From: Absidia repens
Lineage: Eukaryota > Mucoromycota > Mucoromycetes > Mucorales > Cunninghamellaceae
Reading direction: 5' to 3'
DNA length: 64,000 nucleotides
Assembly: GCA_002105175.1 (NCBI GenBank)
Contig: MCGE01000016.1
Coordinates: 193,501 to 257,500 of the forward strand
The translations under genes were made by a program, and so were the position numbers. Positions 54,672 to 64,000 of the stretch are shown here, piece by piece (the first letter of the stretch is position 1; each line of letters starts with the position of its first letter). The notes beneath the pieces are model-generated. The model made no database searches. It had not been told where the DNA came from and saw nothing but the letters and a program-made list of their open reading frames with translations.

Positions 54672-57587
54672 TCAGAATTCCAAAATAAAGCGTACCGTAC
54701 CAGAAGCACTGATTTCCCATTGTACCGCCATGACTGTTCGATCGGGGAAATGTTCCAATACATTCTCGTCCACCAACACCAAGACATTGGATGCTGCTGA
54801 AGGGTGTGATGAACTTGATTTCTTTTGTTGATGCAATTCCAAAACATGGTGGGGCTGATCGGAAGGAGTCGTCGTACCAGTAGGGTCCCGTCGCCATAAC
54901 ACTTCAGTCACACTTTGTGCTTGCAACTTGAAGACTTCACTCAGCTTGCTGATGAGATGATGCACAGTGAGTGTTTCCAACTTGATTTCCTTGCGTTCTA
55001 TGGGTGAAGATGATGACGATGATGTGTTCTTTTTATCCACAAATAAAGTCAATGCTATACATAAAAAATAAAAAAAAGCGGGGGTTCAATAAAAGGATAC
55101 TTTTTTTTTTCGGCTGCTCATCGTCTTACCAGGTGTCGCTCCTCGATGTTTTTTTGTTGAAGGTTGATCCTCAGGCGGTGATGGTTGATCCAATGTAGGT
55201 GTCATTACATGAGATCGAGATCGTTTCATACCCAGCACCGGAGAAACATTGGAGGTGGCTGACCAAGAGGACTGTTGTTGTTGATATCCTAAAGAGGAGG
55301 GTGTCATTGATGGCGAGGTCACGGGATTGTACACAAATGGAGAAGTGGAATGCGTTGGTTGTACAAAATGAGATGGGTATGAGAATGTCGATGGGTAAAA
55401 AGACGACATGATGGTCATGTTATTGTCATGCTGTTGTTGCTGCTGCTGCTGGTGTTGTTGTTGTAAAATTTGGTAGTTGCTATGGTTGTGTGCAAGTGGT
55501 TGCGATGGTGAAATGGTGGTGTTGGAAATAATTGAAGATGATGGTGATAATAAGGATGGTGATGTTGAAGAATAGGATGACTGAGGTAATCCGAAAGTGG
55601 GTAAAGACGGGGCTGTGTTGGAAGCTACGGTTGGAATTGGTAATGGTGGTATCGGTACTGTTGTTATCGGTGCTGATGATACCATGGGGAATTCGGCCTT
55701 GACTAAATCATCCTCATTCGGTAGTGCTTCGAATACGCTATAGGGCAGCTGAGGTCGATTATAAAACTGCCAGAGTGGGTTATGTTGGGGATTTTTTTCC
55801 GCTAAAAAAAAAAAAAGTAAGATCAGTGTTTGAACTTTTTCCCATACAAGGGCCTATAATGGTAACATGATTAACCATTTTTACCTTTGAGCTTTTCCAA
55901 TTGTTTTGATATTTGTTTAGCGTCATCCTTATTTTTTCTTTCGGCACCCTAGATAATAAGATAGAGATTGAATGTTGGCATACTTATTAGGCTAAAATGA
56001 TGATAATAGCACATGTGTGAGAATATTTTTCTTACCTTGTCCCTAAATAGCTTTATTTTGCAAAAGGATTTTTCAGTGTATTTTTCATAACCGTCAGTAC
56101 TTGAAGTGGAAGAGGAGGAGGAAGAGGAGGAGGAGGGGGTAGCAACGTCAGCAGTAGTTTCAATATAGGCACGGAGAGGAATGCCCTTGACACCCTTGAT
56201 CCTTGAAAAATCGGTGGAGAGGCAGTTGAATCGAACAAACAAGGTAGCACCAGCATGAGGTTCCCATTGAATAGTGATGCGATCGAAGGAGGGATAATGG
56301 ACGTTTACCAAACCGGAGGATTGTTGTGTATCCAAGTCCAGGGCACGTGCCTCATTTGGTCGATCTTGTTGACTGAGCCAAAACCGCCAATAGTTTCGTG
56401 ATGCTTGTCGATGGGCGGCATCATGGAATGTAATAGAGATGGTACTGGTAATAATTGTATTTTTTGGTGTTGTGCGGTTGTTATATTGCTGATCCTGGAA
56501 ATGAAGGCCATAAGCCTGTCCTCGATTCAGATACGTCAATGAGGATGGTTCACCAAATCGTTGTGCTGCTGCTGTTGCTGCTTGAAGTGAGATCTGATAT
56601 CTTAGTGGCGTTGTTGGCATTGATCTATAAATAATATAATATAGATAAAATATTAGAATAAGGAGTATAAAAAAGAGCCACATACAACATTCTACACGTG
56701 GTAGCGACTGGATCCATTTTACACTAGTCTTTTTTTTTTTTTTTTTTTTTTTTTTTGAGTGCCCCCTATTTTGGTATCCGTCATATATTTTTTATTTACG
56801 CCCCCCCCACAAACCATACACACAAACGTTCACACACACAGAGAAAAAGACATATCCCCCCTTTTTTTTCGTTCCTTTTGTATTCCCAAAGAACTTACAG
56901 AGGAGACGATGTTTCCAAAACGCCATCATGGTGGGTCTGTTTGAGAGTAGAAGTTGGTGATAATGAAGAGAGCGTCGATTCTGTTGGAGAAGATGATGAT
57001 TGTGATGTGGTAGAAGAATATTGAGGATTTGCCGCTGTACATATTGTTGTTGAAGATGACGGGACAGTGTAAGTTGCCGGTAGTGAACTACCACAATTGG
57101 ATGTGGACGATGATGGTTGGCGTTGAAGTGTATGCATTGTAATAGGGTGCTGTTGTTGTGGTTGCTGATGATGATAATGAGCATATTGTTGCAGTATACC
57201 GTTAGCGCTATGATGGCGAGGATGGTTGCGGTTAACGAGCTGCTTCTTCTTGGGCAGAGGAGAAGGAAAGTTAAATAAAGGAGGTGCAGGTGGTGGAGGT
57301 GGCAGACTGGCATAGTAAATCTCATCATTTGAATAACTTGTACCTGAAGTTGAGTGTTGCTGTTGTTGATACCATGATGATGGTGGAAGGTGTTGAAGGT
57401 GCTGCTGAGTTTGTTGATTTGATATCATACCAGATGATGGTTGTGGCGACGGTGTTGTTGTCAATGTTGTATTAGCGATAGTGGTAGAAGATTCGTCGTC
57501 CAATAATAGTTCTTCTGGTTCTTGCTTGAAATTATAGTCGTTGGCCATTTTAACGGAATGATATTGGCTAGAAATAGGTCCAAGCAT
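54672..57587 (-). CDS. CP2/grainyhead-family transcription factor
   Basis: Exon 1 runs from the ATG at 57587 (an in-frame second ATG is at 57548) to about 56899 and encodes a disordered Gln/Ser/Pro-rich, partly acidic region. Exon 2 (about 56038-56624) begins the CP2 DNA-binding domain: PTTPLRYQISLQAATAAAQR, LTYLNRGQAYGLHF, ISITFHDAAHRQASRNYWRF, LFVRFNCLSTDFSRIKGVKG and FCKIKLFRDK. Exon 3 (55885-55948) continues GAERKNKDDAKQISKQLEKL, the typical end of the domain. Exon 4 is low-complexity with a basic patch (MKRSRS, SSRKKKVSF). The last exon ends in a ubiquitin-like dimerisation region (LTLFVDKK, VLVLVDENVLEHFPD, VRFILEF). Fungal relatives regulate cell-wall remodelling and conidial separation. 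Confidence 0.88.
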
Positions 57588-58585
57588 AAAAATATGTCTG
57601 TTTGTATTAGTACCACATCAACTTTCGTTAAAAATAATTTTACCTATCATATAAAGAATCAGTACAGTGTTCACTGGCAAGCATTTGTATTATAAGTATA
57701 AAAATGAATATTGATATATTTTGTTGAAACTAATCTGATTAGAGAGAAAAAAAAAAGGAAGAAAAGAAAAGAAAGATAATTAAATGGGGAAAGGAAAAAT
57801 ATATTGTGCCCGGAGTTTAAATTCATAAAAAGCGTTACCTGTTACAGTTGCCACTTGGTGGATGATATAATAGCAAGATAACTGTAAACCTTGTTTATAA
57901 TAAAAACTTATCGAAAATGATAGTTTATAAGAATGAAAGATTGAGCGAACAAAAACAAAAGACAAAACAAAAGATGGGAGAAATGGCCAAGGTAGTTCAC
58001 TTTATATGAGGTGATGGGGTAGGGGATGAATATGAGGAAGAGGGGTGAAAGGAGTGTGGGAATACAAAAAAAAAAAAAAAAAAAAAAAAAGAAAAAAAGA
58101 AAAAAAAAACTGTGCCAGAATAAGTGATACGGATAAGACATATTGTGCAATGCGTGATGAGAGACAACCCAAATGGCTACACCAAAAATAAATGACGACG
58201 ACTCCTTAATAACAATGTCTATGCGTTGCTGTTTGAAGAATAGTAACATCAACACCCCTACATTAAAACAAAGAAGACAAGGGAGATCCTTGCTACATAA
58301 ACTTTGTTTTTGATAGATTCATTTACACGCCGAATACCACTTTTTATAATATATGTCAATTATAAGCCTTTGCTATTTTGACTTGACACGGGGAGATCTA
58401 TCAAAAAAAAAAAAAAATAAAGGAGAATTTTAAGGAGCGCTGAAGTTTACTGGTGCTCTGTATACAGACAACTCAACCACACTGGTGTGTTTTTTATATC
58501 CGAGTAGTACAAACGTTACTCAGAGCAAAAGGGGGAGGAGGCAGAAGGAGAGACCTTTATAAAAAAAATAAACAAAAAAACAAAT
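57588..58585. other. Spacer
   Basis: Upstream region of the CP2 gene. Includes a ~27-nt poly-A run with breaks at about 58066-58109. No coding frame is supported. Confidence 0.5.
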
Positions 58586-58792
58586 ATGCATCTCACAATA
58601 GAACAAGGGGATAATTCTGACATGATGAACCAGAAAAATACCCTCACTCGGTTGACTACTGATCATGAAATTATAGCAATGGGTTCTATTATATTATTCA
58701 CAGCCATTGTCTTCTTTAACATCACCTATTATAACATTAATGACGTTAATAATGGCTTGTATATTACTGTACTACTTGAACCAACCTGCTAG
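58586..58792 (+). CDS. Possible small membrane protein, 68 aa
   Basis: ATG-initiated frame with one hydrophobic segment (AMGSIILFTAIVFFNITYYN). A TTTATAAAA box lies about 30 nt upstream of the ATG. In another frame the overlapping sequence at 58707-58904 reads IITLMTLIMACILLYYLNQP followed by ARKGKKGDMSK, itself membrane-anchor-like. The two frames could be parts of one protein broken by an indel or joined by an unrecognised intron. Not similar to a family I know. Confidence 0.28.
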   Translation: MHLTIEQGDNSDMMNQKNTLTRLTTDHEIIAMGSIILFTAIVFFNITYYNINDVNNGLYITVLLEPTC

Positions 58793-60049
58793 AAAGGGAA
58801 AGAAAGGGGACATGTCAAAAATCATGCGAAAAATAAAACTCAGACCACTATCAATAAGACCTCCGTGCATTTGCAAACAAGAATTCTTTTCTTCAAAAAA
58901 TTGACAACATGAAATCAAACAAATCATTTTAAGAGTCCTTTTTATTACACGATTGTTTACTTTATTATGATAAGTCCTTCTTAGTCAATAATGATACACA
59001 GTCTCTTGAACTATTTTTTTATCATCGTTGGTGACAAAAAAAAAAAAAAAAAAAAAAAAGAAGGCAGAGGTCCAAGCTAATAAGGAGTGATAAAACATGT
59101 ATATCCAAGGGAGTAAGGAAATATGAATGCGGTTGCACTGATTGTATCATACTCATTTTATTAGACTATAATATATATTTATAAAAAAAAGTTTCGACTG
59201 ATTTGAGGATCTCTAGGTAAAGAAATCTAACCTCTGCTCAAGTCAAGGTATTGCTTTGTTCCTGAGATCATGGTTAAAGAAAAATATTCTACCACATGAT
59301 TCTTGTTTTCATATAAAGCAAATGTCATCGAGAATATGATATTGATTGATGTGCCTTGTGTATGTTGTTCATTCAATATACATATTCATGTACTCAATAC
59401 AAAACAGTCCATTCTGAAGAAGAAGAAAAGATCCGATCGGTATCATATTTAGGAGGGACAAGGAGTTTCAACAAATGAGAGAAATATCGATACCAATGAT
59501 CCTTCTGCATTATTTCCTTTTCCCCTTAACCCTACGCCTCTTTATGTCATTCCCAACTAAGCAAGCAACCAAAAGAAAGAAAAAGAAAAAATAGCCAGGT
59601 TGAGGCTCGATCTTCTCCCTTCCATTTATTTTTCCCCTGCTTCACGAATATCATCAAATAAAACGAAAATCAACACAGTAGGGGACCATTAACGATTCTC
59701 GGAAGAACGATAAACCCCAGAATAACAATACATTTTTTCTTTTCTTGGACCTCCTCGGCAATATCTATTTTGGGTTTGGGAAGAGTGAGTGAGGTTGGAT
59801 GTAAAATTGAGCAGATTCCCGTCCATATATTAGTGAAAGAAATGGAACTTTGATCTAGTAATACCAAAAAAAAAAAAAAAAAAAAAAAAAAGATAGAGTA
59901 GGCCCAGGTGAGAATTGTATGCTGTCTAGAGGAATGACAGAGATCTAAACGTAAATAAATAAACCCAACCTTTCAATAGGGCATAGAATGTGCATAGAAC
60001 CATTCTACAGCATTGGACAATGTATTTTATACAGAAAAAAAAAACAATA
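58793..60049. other. Spacer
   Basis: Long A-runs at about 59038-59059 and 59866-59890. A minus-strand frame at 59670-59867 has no supporting context and is not called. Confidence 0.45.
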
Positions 60050-60665
60050 TCGTGACCTAATGAAATATACTACTCCAGCAACACATACCAAAAACCCATT
60101 ACAAGGGATTTACTTGACATAGCAGGAGGTAGACTATTGGGGGGTGGGAATGAAGAATGGGCAACACTAAGCTAATGCAGTAATTTTAAAAACGAAGATA
60201 ATATATTACACAAAATGACAAGACATGAGAATGACTATATATGATTATTCTTTGTTGAAGCATAACAATACATCTAAAGGACACTGGTAAAAGGGATCTA
60301 TAGTACAAGGCATGAGAAAGACTATTGGCATATTTTTCATTGAATTAAGTAAAATAAACATATTTTATTCAAACAGAGATTCAAACTATAACAAAATAGC
60401 ACTAAACTAATGAGGTTACTAAATGGTCAACTAATGGTGTCTTCATATTCTAGATCCAAAATGAAAGGGTTTCCCCATGCATGTTGTAATCCCTGATCTG
60501 AAAACCCTTCTAAACTAGTCCTGACACTAATCTATGATCACCATAACCTCAAAGAAGTTGGATAGTGAAGAAAAAAAAAGAGGGAAAAAAGAAATGAAAA
60601 GAAAGTGGAAGAGACAAAAAAAAAGGTGAGGGCAAAATATACAGCAAGTGAGCGGCATTTGAAAT
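60050..60665 (-). repeat. Dispersed G-box/hairpin element, copy I
   Basis: Minus-oriented; the G-box is degraded (CAAGTGAGCGGC near 60645) but the hairpin block at 60462-60507 is well kept (ATGAAAGGGTTTCCCCATGC). Monomer sequence at 60190-60370. Confidence 0.65.
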
Positions 60666-61731
60666 CTTTCATGGTCTCCCACATCAGATTTCGTTTTCCC
60701 ATTGATACTGTATCGTTATTATGAATCTCAACTGTAATATCATATGCATCGTTATATTAAGTCTTGATTAAAAAAACTTTTTGCATAAGACAGTTTAGTT
60801 GACTGATATAGTAATAAAAAGAACTACATCGAATATCAAGCTCAGCTTTAAAAAGATTAATTTACACTTGACATTCAAAATCTTCAACTTTCTTCTATTT
60901 CTTAAATCGCAAATGTGATTTTATATCACAGACATTTATATCAAAGAACTATGATACAGTATGATAGTATATACTGTTTTGATAGGATTTCATTTCTGAT
61001 ACACAATTGATAAAAGATTGGGCATGACGAAAAAATCTACGGATGCTCCATTTAAGGCAATAAGTCAGTAAAAAAAAAGTCTGTAGGTGACGTGGGAAGA
61101 AATCTTCTGGAATCTATCCAGGACAAAAATAATCAGTGTGCCACTTTTTTTTTTTTTTTTTTTTTTTCCATCCATGCATTGCTCGAGATTGGCCCCATGT
61201 TCAAACCCTCAGAGTCGGATGGTCGGCGTTTTAATCCATAAGATAAAATAATCTTTCTCGGTTGAAACGTGGGCGTTACTATGCATTCATTTAAAAAACC
61301 CAGTATATACTATATGCATATATATGAATAATTATATATATGGTATTATAGTACATTCGTGTTGAGCCCTTCACGGCTTGTATGCGTAGATGACCCATTC
61401 CATTAAAGTTTCATAATTTTTTTTTTACGCCCATTTACCGATATCTTGAGTTTGTATCACAAAATGTCACTCTTCGCTTTGTGTTTAAACATTGCGGACG
61501 TGACACTGAAGAAACTGGATATTTATTCCTTTTGTTCGAGCGCCTTGACCCACACTGATACATTTACTTTTTTTTTAAAGTTTATGTTATATTAGAGAGA
61601 ACCTAGTCATGGGTTGTGCAAAAGAGAGATCGTTGTTCATAGGGAACACTTTACTATAAAATAATCGGATTTTCTTCCGGTGGTTTGTTTTTTGCTCATT
61701 CTTTTTTTTTTTTTTTTTTTTTTTTTCGCCT
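60666..61731. other. Spacer and promoter of the zinc-finger gene
   Basis: AT-rich, with a poly-T run near 61146-61167 and another at 61701-61726 just before the ATG. No coding frame is supported. Confidence 0.45.
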
Positions 61732-62604
61732 ATGAATCCTCTAACACAGACACCTTTTTATTTTGACAATGAATTAAAAAATGACGATAATAATGAAAAC
61801 AATAAAAGTCATGAAAGAAGACTAGTCATGACTCCTCATAGTCGTCAACTACCCACTCCTTTGTACACTTCGCCTGCTCGGTCTTCAAATATTCTCGATA
61901 CACCGCAGTCTATTGACAGTGCACCCCATTCTAATGATGCCATTCATTCACAAGAACCATATCCATGGGGTGAATACAATCATCAATGGGATCAACCAAT
62001 CTATTATAACGATGATCATGAATTGGCCTTTGCTTGTAACCCTGAACACGCTCTCATTGCTCCTCTCACAGTCGATCCTACAGAATTGTTGCCCCATGCA
62101 CCATCTGAGTTTGAATGTATTCCTGCGGGTGTTCCTGAAACTGACCATGCGATGCTGAAATTTTTTTCTGGTCAAGCATCTACTGCGATGGATAAAGAAA
62201 ATTTGGAGAAATTGTTATTGAATGATTTACCAGCGATTATGGATATGTCGGTACCAGAATGTGGAGACCTTTGTTTTCCACAGAATAACATACCTTCCAA
62301 TCATCAGTCACCGTCACCCCAAACTCAGCAACCTCATTCACCTTCACCTTCGTCAACTCAAAACACCTCCCCCTTTTCCCCAATTTCTGTTATCATTAAC
62401 GGGACTGATCCGGATCGGTCTTATGTCTGTGGCAGTTGTCATAAAAAATATACCAGACCCCAAGACTGTACAAGGCATATCAAATCTGCCCATATAAAAA
62501 CCAAACGTTTCGTCTGCCACCAAGCCGGATGCATAGGTCGCTACTGTCGTTCTGATGTTCTCAAGAGACATCTCCGTATTGTTCATCAAAAGTCCAACGT
62601 CTAA
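61732..62604 (+). CDS. C2H2 zinc-finger transcription factor (two fingers)
   Basis: 290 residues, single exon, ATG at 61732. The first ~215 residues are disordered and acidic/Pro-Ser-rich. Two adjacent fingers lie at the C-terminus: YVCGSCHKKYTRPQDCTRHI with KSAH (C-x2-C-x12-H-x4-H) and FVCHQAGCIGRYCRSDVLKR with HLRIVH (C-x4-C-x12-H-x4-H). The spacing TKRF between fingers is compatible with DNA binding. Target genes are unknown. A poly-T stretch typical of promoters in this window precedes the start, and AATAAT/AATAAA signals follow the stop. Confidence 0.85.
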   Translation: MNPLTQTPFYFDNELKNDDNNENNKSHERRLVMTPHSRQLPTPLYTSPARSSNILDTPQSIDSAPHSNDAIHSQEPYPWGEYNHQWDQPIYYNDDHELAFACNPEHALIAPLTVDPTELLPHAPSEFECIPAGVPETDHAMLKFFSGQASTAMDKENLEKLLLNDLPAIMDMSVPECGDLCFPQNNIPSNHQSPSPQTQQPHSPSPSSTQNTSPFSPISVIINGTDPDRSYVCGSCHKKYTRPQDCTRHIKSAHIKTKRFVCHQAGCIGRYCRSDVLKRHLRIVHQKSNV

Positions 62605-62880
62605 CCACAAAAATACTACCTTCCTCTTTATAGCCTATCATTTCCTATTTTGTCCATTTCCCTTTTTCTTATTATTATTTGTTTGTTTGTTCCCACCCTG
62701 ACCTTTGTTTGTGATGATCAGTGCTCACCTCATTATTTTCTTTTCCATTTCATTTGACAAACAATAATAATAATAAAAAACACCATGATTTTTCTATTTT
62801 ATTTTTTATTTATTGAACCTGTATACAATATAAAACCAATTGATAACACTAAATCTATTCTACAATAATCAACTCTAATC
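62605..62880. other. Convergent 3' flanks
   Basis: The plus-strand zinc-finger gene ends here, and minus-strand AATAAA motifs at about 62800-62818 (TATTTTTTATTTATTGAA on the plus strand) suggest a minus-strand transcript also ends here. Confidence 0.5.
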
Positions 62881-63100
62881 CTAAAGGCGAGGCTCAAAGT
62901 GGTTCTTCATACAAGTCAATCCAAAGTAAGTAACACAGGATGGCCACCGTTCGCAACTCGATTGGGAGGTGCGAGTTTCCCACAAAATGAGAAAAGTGTT
63001 TGAAGTGTACAAAATGGCCTTTCGATATCGCAGATTACACCGCCACCAACGTTCTGCATGCAGTGTCCCCCCACCCAGAATCTCGTTCATCAAGCCCGTT
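62881..63100 (-). CDS. Possible terminal exon of an unrecognised minus-strand gene
   Basis: A frame follows a good acceptor (TTTTTATTCTAG) at 63100 and runs to TAG at 62881, with poly-A signals ~65-80 bp further. It contains HAERWWRCNLRYRKAILYTS and ends KNHFEPRL. Upstream, a 17-nt candidate exon lies between an AG and GTAAGT at about 63166-63182. I could not assemble a convincing N-terminus, and another frame of the same exon stops early. The gene may be real, but its product is unknown. Confidence 0.25.
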
Positions 63101-64000
63101 CTAGAATAAAAAGATTTAGTCAGGATACCCTCTATCGTGTCACTATCATAAAACAAAATACAACTTACCTTCCAGACTTCCCCTTCTACAAGAAATCAAT
63201 GTACATAAAAAAAAAAATTTGGATTCAAAACAATGAGAATGTTGGCATCCTGGTTGGTGATTTAGATAAAATTGAAATGAGTACATCATCACATGTAAGT
63301 GGTAAACATTGTATTTTTTTTCAATTGCCTTCAGCGCATTTGGAGTCGTCCACAATTTTAATCATTGGAGGCGTAGTCGTATCCATTTCGTTTCATCTAT
63401 ACCCCTATCGATCAGCAGTCCAGTTCGCATTTAGTAAATCATTCCAATCAATTATGGATATAGGGTTTTTTGTATACACTTTTACTGTTTTTGTTCAAGT
63501 ACCATTTCTATAGTTGTTGAGGTCGCCAGCTGTTAGAGGATCCATTCGGTAGGTAGTGATAGGAGTTTTATCGTCGTCGCATGTAGGTAGATCACATATT
63601 CATTGATTGACATAGTATGTCAAATGTTGTCAAGATTGTGATTTTCAATAGACTGATTTCATATACAAGAGTATAAATACCGAAAGACAAACAAATGGTA
63701 AGGTCACCTGTGATCAAGTTTGTGAAAACAATGTTAGCGTGTACACGTGGCATAAACATAGAATTAACAATGTGAACGGGGTCAAAAGTGTACGGTAGAA
63801 AAGAAATAGGTCAAGACGTGATTAGTATTCACAAACATCAAATTCATTCACCATAAATAATCAATGATCTATTACCATCACATATGTGATTTCTTTTGCA
63901 AGAAGTAGCCAATAGTCAAACTCCATGAGTAGAATCGCATTGAGGACATGGTGGTAGCTAAAAATTGTATCGGATCAGTAATGAGTACGAAACGTCGCAT
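63101..64000. other. Unresolved right edge
   Basis: Contains a plus-strand frame ending at 63513 with a hydrophobic stretch (STILIIGGVVVSISFHLYPY) and several short minus-strand frames. None links into a recognisable gene. Confidence 0.3.

Noticed and set aside
57908..58255. 115-residue minus-strand frame with hydrophobic run
   Set aside because: The hydrophobic stretch is a poly-Phe from a poly-A run; the rest shows no protein-like pattern.
181..60665. Dispersed element as a centromere motif
   Set aside because: Mucor centromere motifs are single per chromosome; nine copies in 64 kb interspersed with genes does not fit.
61180..61230. Possible tRNA-like B-box (GGGTTTGAACAT on the minus strand)
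   Set aside because: No matching acceptor, D or anticodon arms could be folded around it.
1..64000. CRISPR array, bacterial operons or ribosomal RNA
   Set aside because: Repeats are dispersed or tandem but lack regular spacers; genes are intron-containing and eukaryotic; no rRNA sequence recognised.

Overview
This window is nuclear DNA of an early-diverging fungus, most likely Mucoromycota (Mucorales-like). The genes are intron-rich, with short introns of about 50-100 bp, GTAAGT donors and frequent CTAAC-type branch sites. Spacers are AT-rich with long poly-A/T runs. The gene set is fungal: Ypt1-type Rab, Syp1/FCHO muniscin, Swi5, CP2/grainyhead factor, fungal-type P450. An R3B2-like degenerate RNase III with two dsRNA-binding domains is the best pointer to Mucorales. 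All calls come from reading the sequence; no database search was run.

Layout. 1-7 kb: a dispersed repeat, a five-exon Rab1/Ypt1 gene, a single-domain globin with a large low-complexity insert, and a second repeat copy. 7.5-13.5 kb: three tandem copies of a ~1.9-kb unit, each with a DUF4291-like gene on the minus strand and, head to head, a copy of the dispersed repeat; copy 1 is frameshifted. 14-20 kb: another repeat copy, then a nine-exon secreted beta-helix protein. 20.0-23.4 kb: Syp1/FCHO endocytic adaptor. 23.6-32.4 kb: an 8.25-kb Ty3/gypsy-type LTR retrotransposon with near-identical 861-bp LTRs and a CTAT target duplication, inserted into an older related LTR and ending ~100 bp from a tRNA-Leu(AAG) gene. 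33-35.6 kb: F-box/LRR protein and a small heat-shock protein with heat-shock elements. 37.7-43.5 kb: LisH plus Ser/Asp-rich SRP40-like protein, Swi5, and a glycine-rich-domain (GRDP) protein. 44-50.9 kb: two repeat copies flanking the R3B2-like gene. 51-57.6 kb: cytochrome P450 and CP2 factor. 58-64 kb: mostly non-coding DNA, one more repeat copy, a C2H2 zinc-finger gene, and an unresolved possible gene at the right edge.

Most genes are independent housekeeping or regulatory loci; no co-functional cluster is evident. The most unusual content is: (i) the retrotransposon, with a canonical -1 slippery site at the gag end, a second one before RT, a separate integrase ORF, and an accessory ORF that ends inside the 3' LTR; (ii) a dispersed ~0.5-1 kb element (nine recognisable copies plus three divergent hairpins) that starts at a G-box CCCGCCCACGTG and carries a conserved hairpin; (iii) the DUF4291-like gene/repeat array; (iv) the R3B2-like RNAi factor.
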